Positions 6,184 to 6,273 of a stretch of DNA of 6,273 nt are shown one piece after another. Within the stretch, counting starts at the first letter, position 1; every line of letters starts with the position of its first letter. The stretch spans positions 1-6,273 of the forward strand of contig JALHPA010000178.1 of assembly GCA_022842745.1 (NCBI GenBank), in the 5' to 3' direction. The notes under the pieces are model-generated. The model was not told the DNA's origin and did not search any database. It worked only from the letters and a program-made list of their open reading frames with translations. The position numbers and the translations under genes were made by a program. This stretch comes from Pirellulales bacterium. GTDB lineage: Bacteria; Planctomycetota; Planctomycetia; Pirellulales; JALHPA01.

Positions 6184-6273
6184 AAATCGTCGGGGGAATC
6201 GTCAGGGCTGTCGGTGGGTCAAACGAGCGAGAGACAACGGCGAATCGCTCATGCCTGCGGCGTCAGGCGGTGT
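6184..6273. other. Upstream edge of cheA, no supported gene
   Basis: On the minus strand, the frame ending at TGA 6204-6202 is open to the window edge (22 codons ending in LTHRQP). It could be the tail of an upstream gene lying 18 bp before cheA, or a chance open frame. The other two minus frames stop at 6265-6263 and at about 6252-6250. With so few codons I cannot say which, if any, is coding. If an upstream gene ends here, cheA would probably be the distal member of a signalling operon. Confidence 0.3.

Overview
This GC-rich bacterial window holds four protein-coding genes. There is a partial minus-strand nifJ (pyruvate:ferredoxin oxidoreductase), a plus-strand pair of a small SET-domain protein and crcB (fluoride channel), and a minus-strand cheA (chemotaxis-type histidine kinase). 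A gene-poor stretch of about 930 bp rich in inverted repeats separates nifJ from the SET/crcB pair. The host is probably a free-living bacterium with anaerobic or facultative metabolism, because it has PFOR. A stand-alone bacterial SET protein, an unusual CheA and high GC would fit the Planctomycetota. That placement is inference from gene content, not from a phylogenetic marker.

Layout. Positions 1-2044 (minus): the first 681 codons of nifJ, intact, starting at GTG and running off the left edge. The window covers the pyruvate-binding domain, domain II and the domain III region, and it ends at a GT-x-KYEK segment. The ferredoxin and C-terminal thiamine-diphosphate domains lie outside. Positions 2045-2972: no convincing gene. 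The stretch must hold the divergent promoters and contains a cluster of clear inverted repeats: 12 bp arms at 2151-2199, 15 bp arms with one mismatch at 2219-2273, and others at 2291-2343, 2371-2423, 2691-2730 and 2755-2770. The first two have the same 25-nt arm-to-arm gap. Positions 2973-3464 (plus): a 163-residue SET-domain protein with a post-SET zinc motif. Positions 3461-3859 (plus): crcB, overlapping the SET stop codon by ATGA, so the two are probably co-transcribed and translationally coupled. Positions 3860-3915: a short convergent gap with a small hairpin. Positions 3916-6183 (minus): a complete 755-residue CheA with P1 (HPt), P3, P4 and P5 domains. A non-canonical linker containing two CxxC motifs stands where a CheY-binding P2 would be. 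Positions 6184-6273: the upstream edge, with no supported gene.

The genes do not form one pathway. nifJ serves central carbon and electron metabolism, crcB fluoride detoxification and cheA signalling. The most unusual points are the overlap of a SET methyltransferase with a fluoride channel, the cysteine-bearing CheA linker, and the structured DNA or RNA in the nifJ-SET gap. I found no clearly new multi-gene system here.
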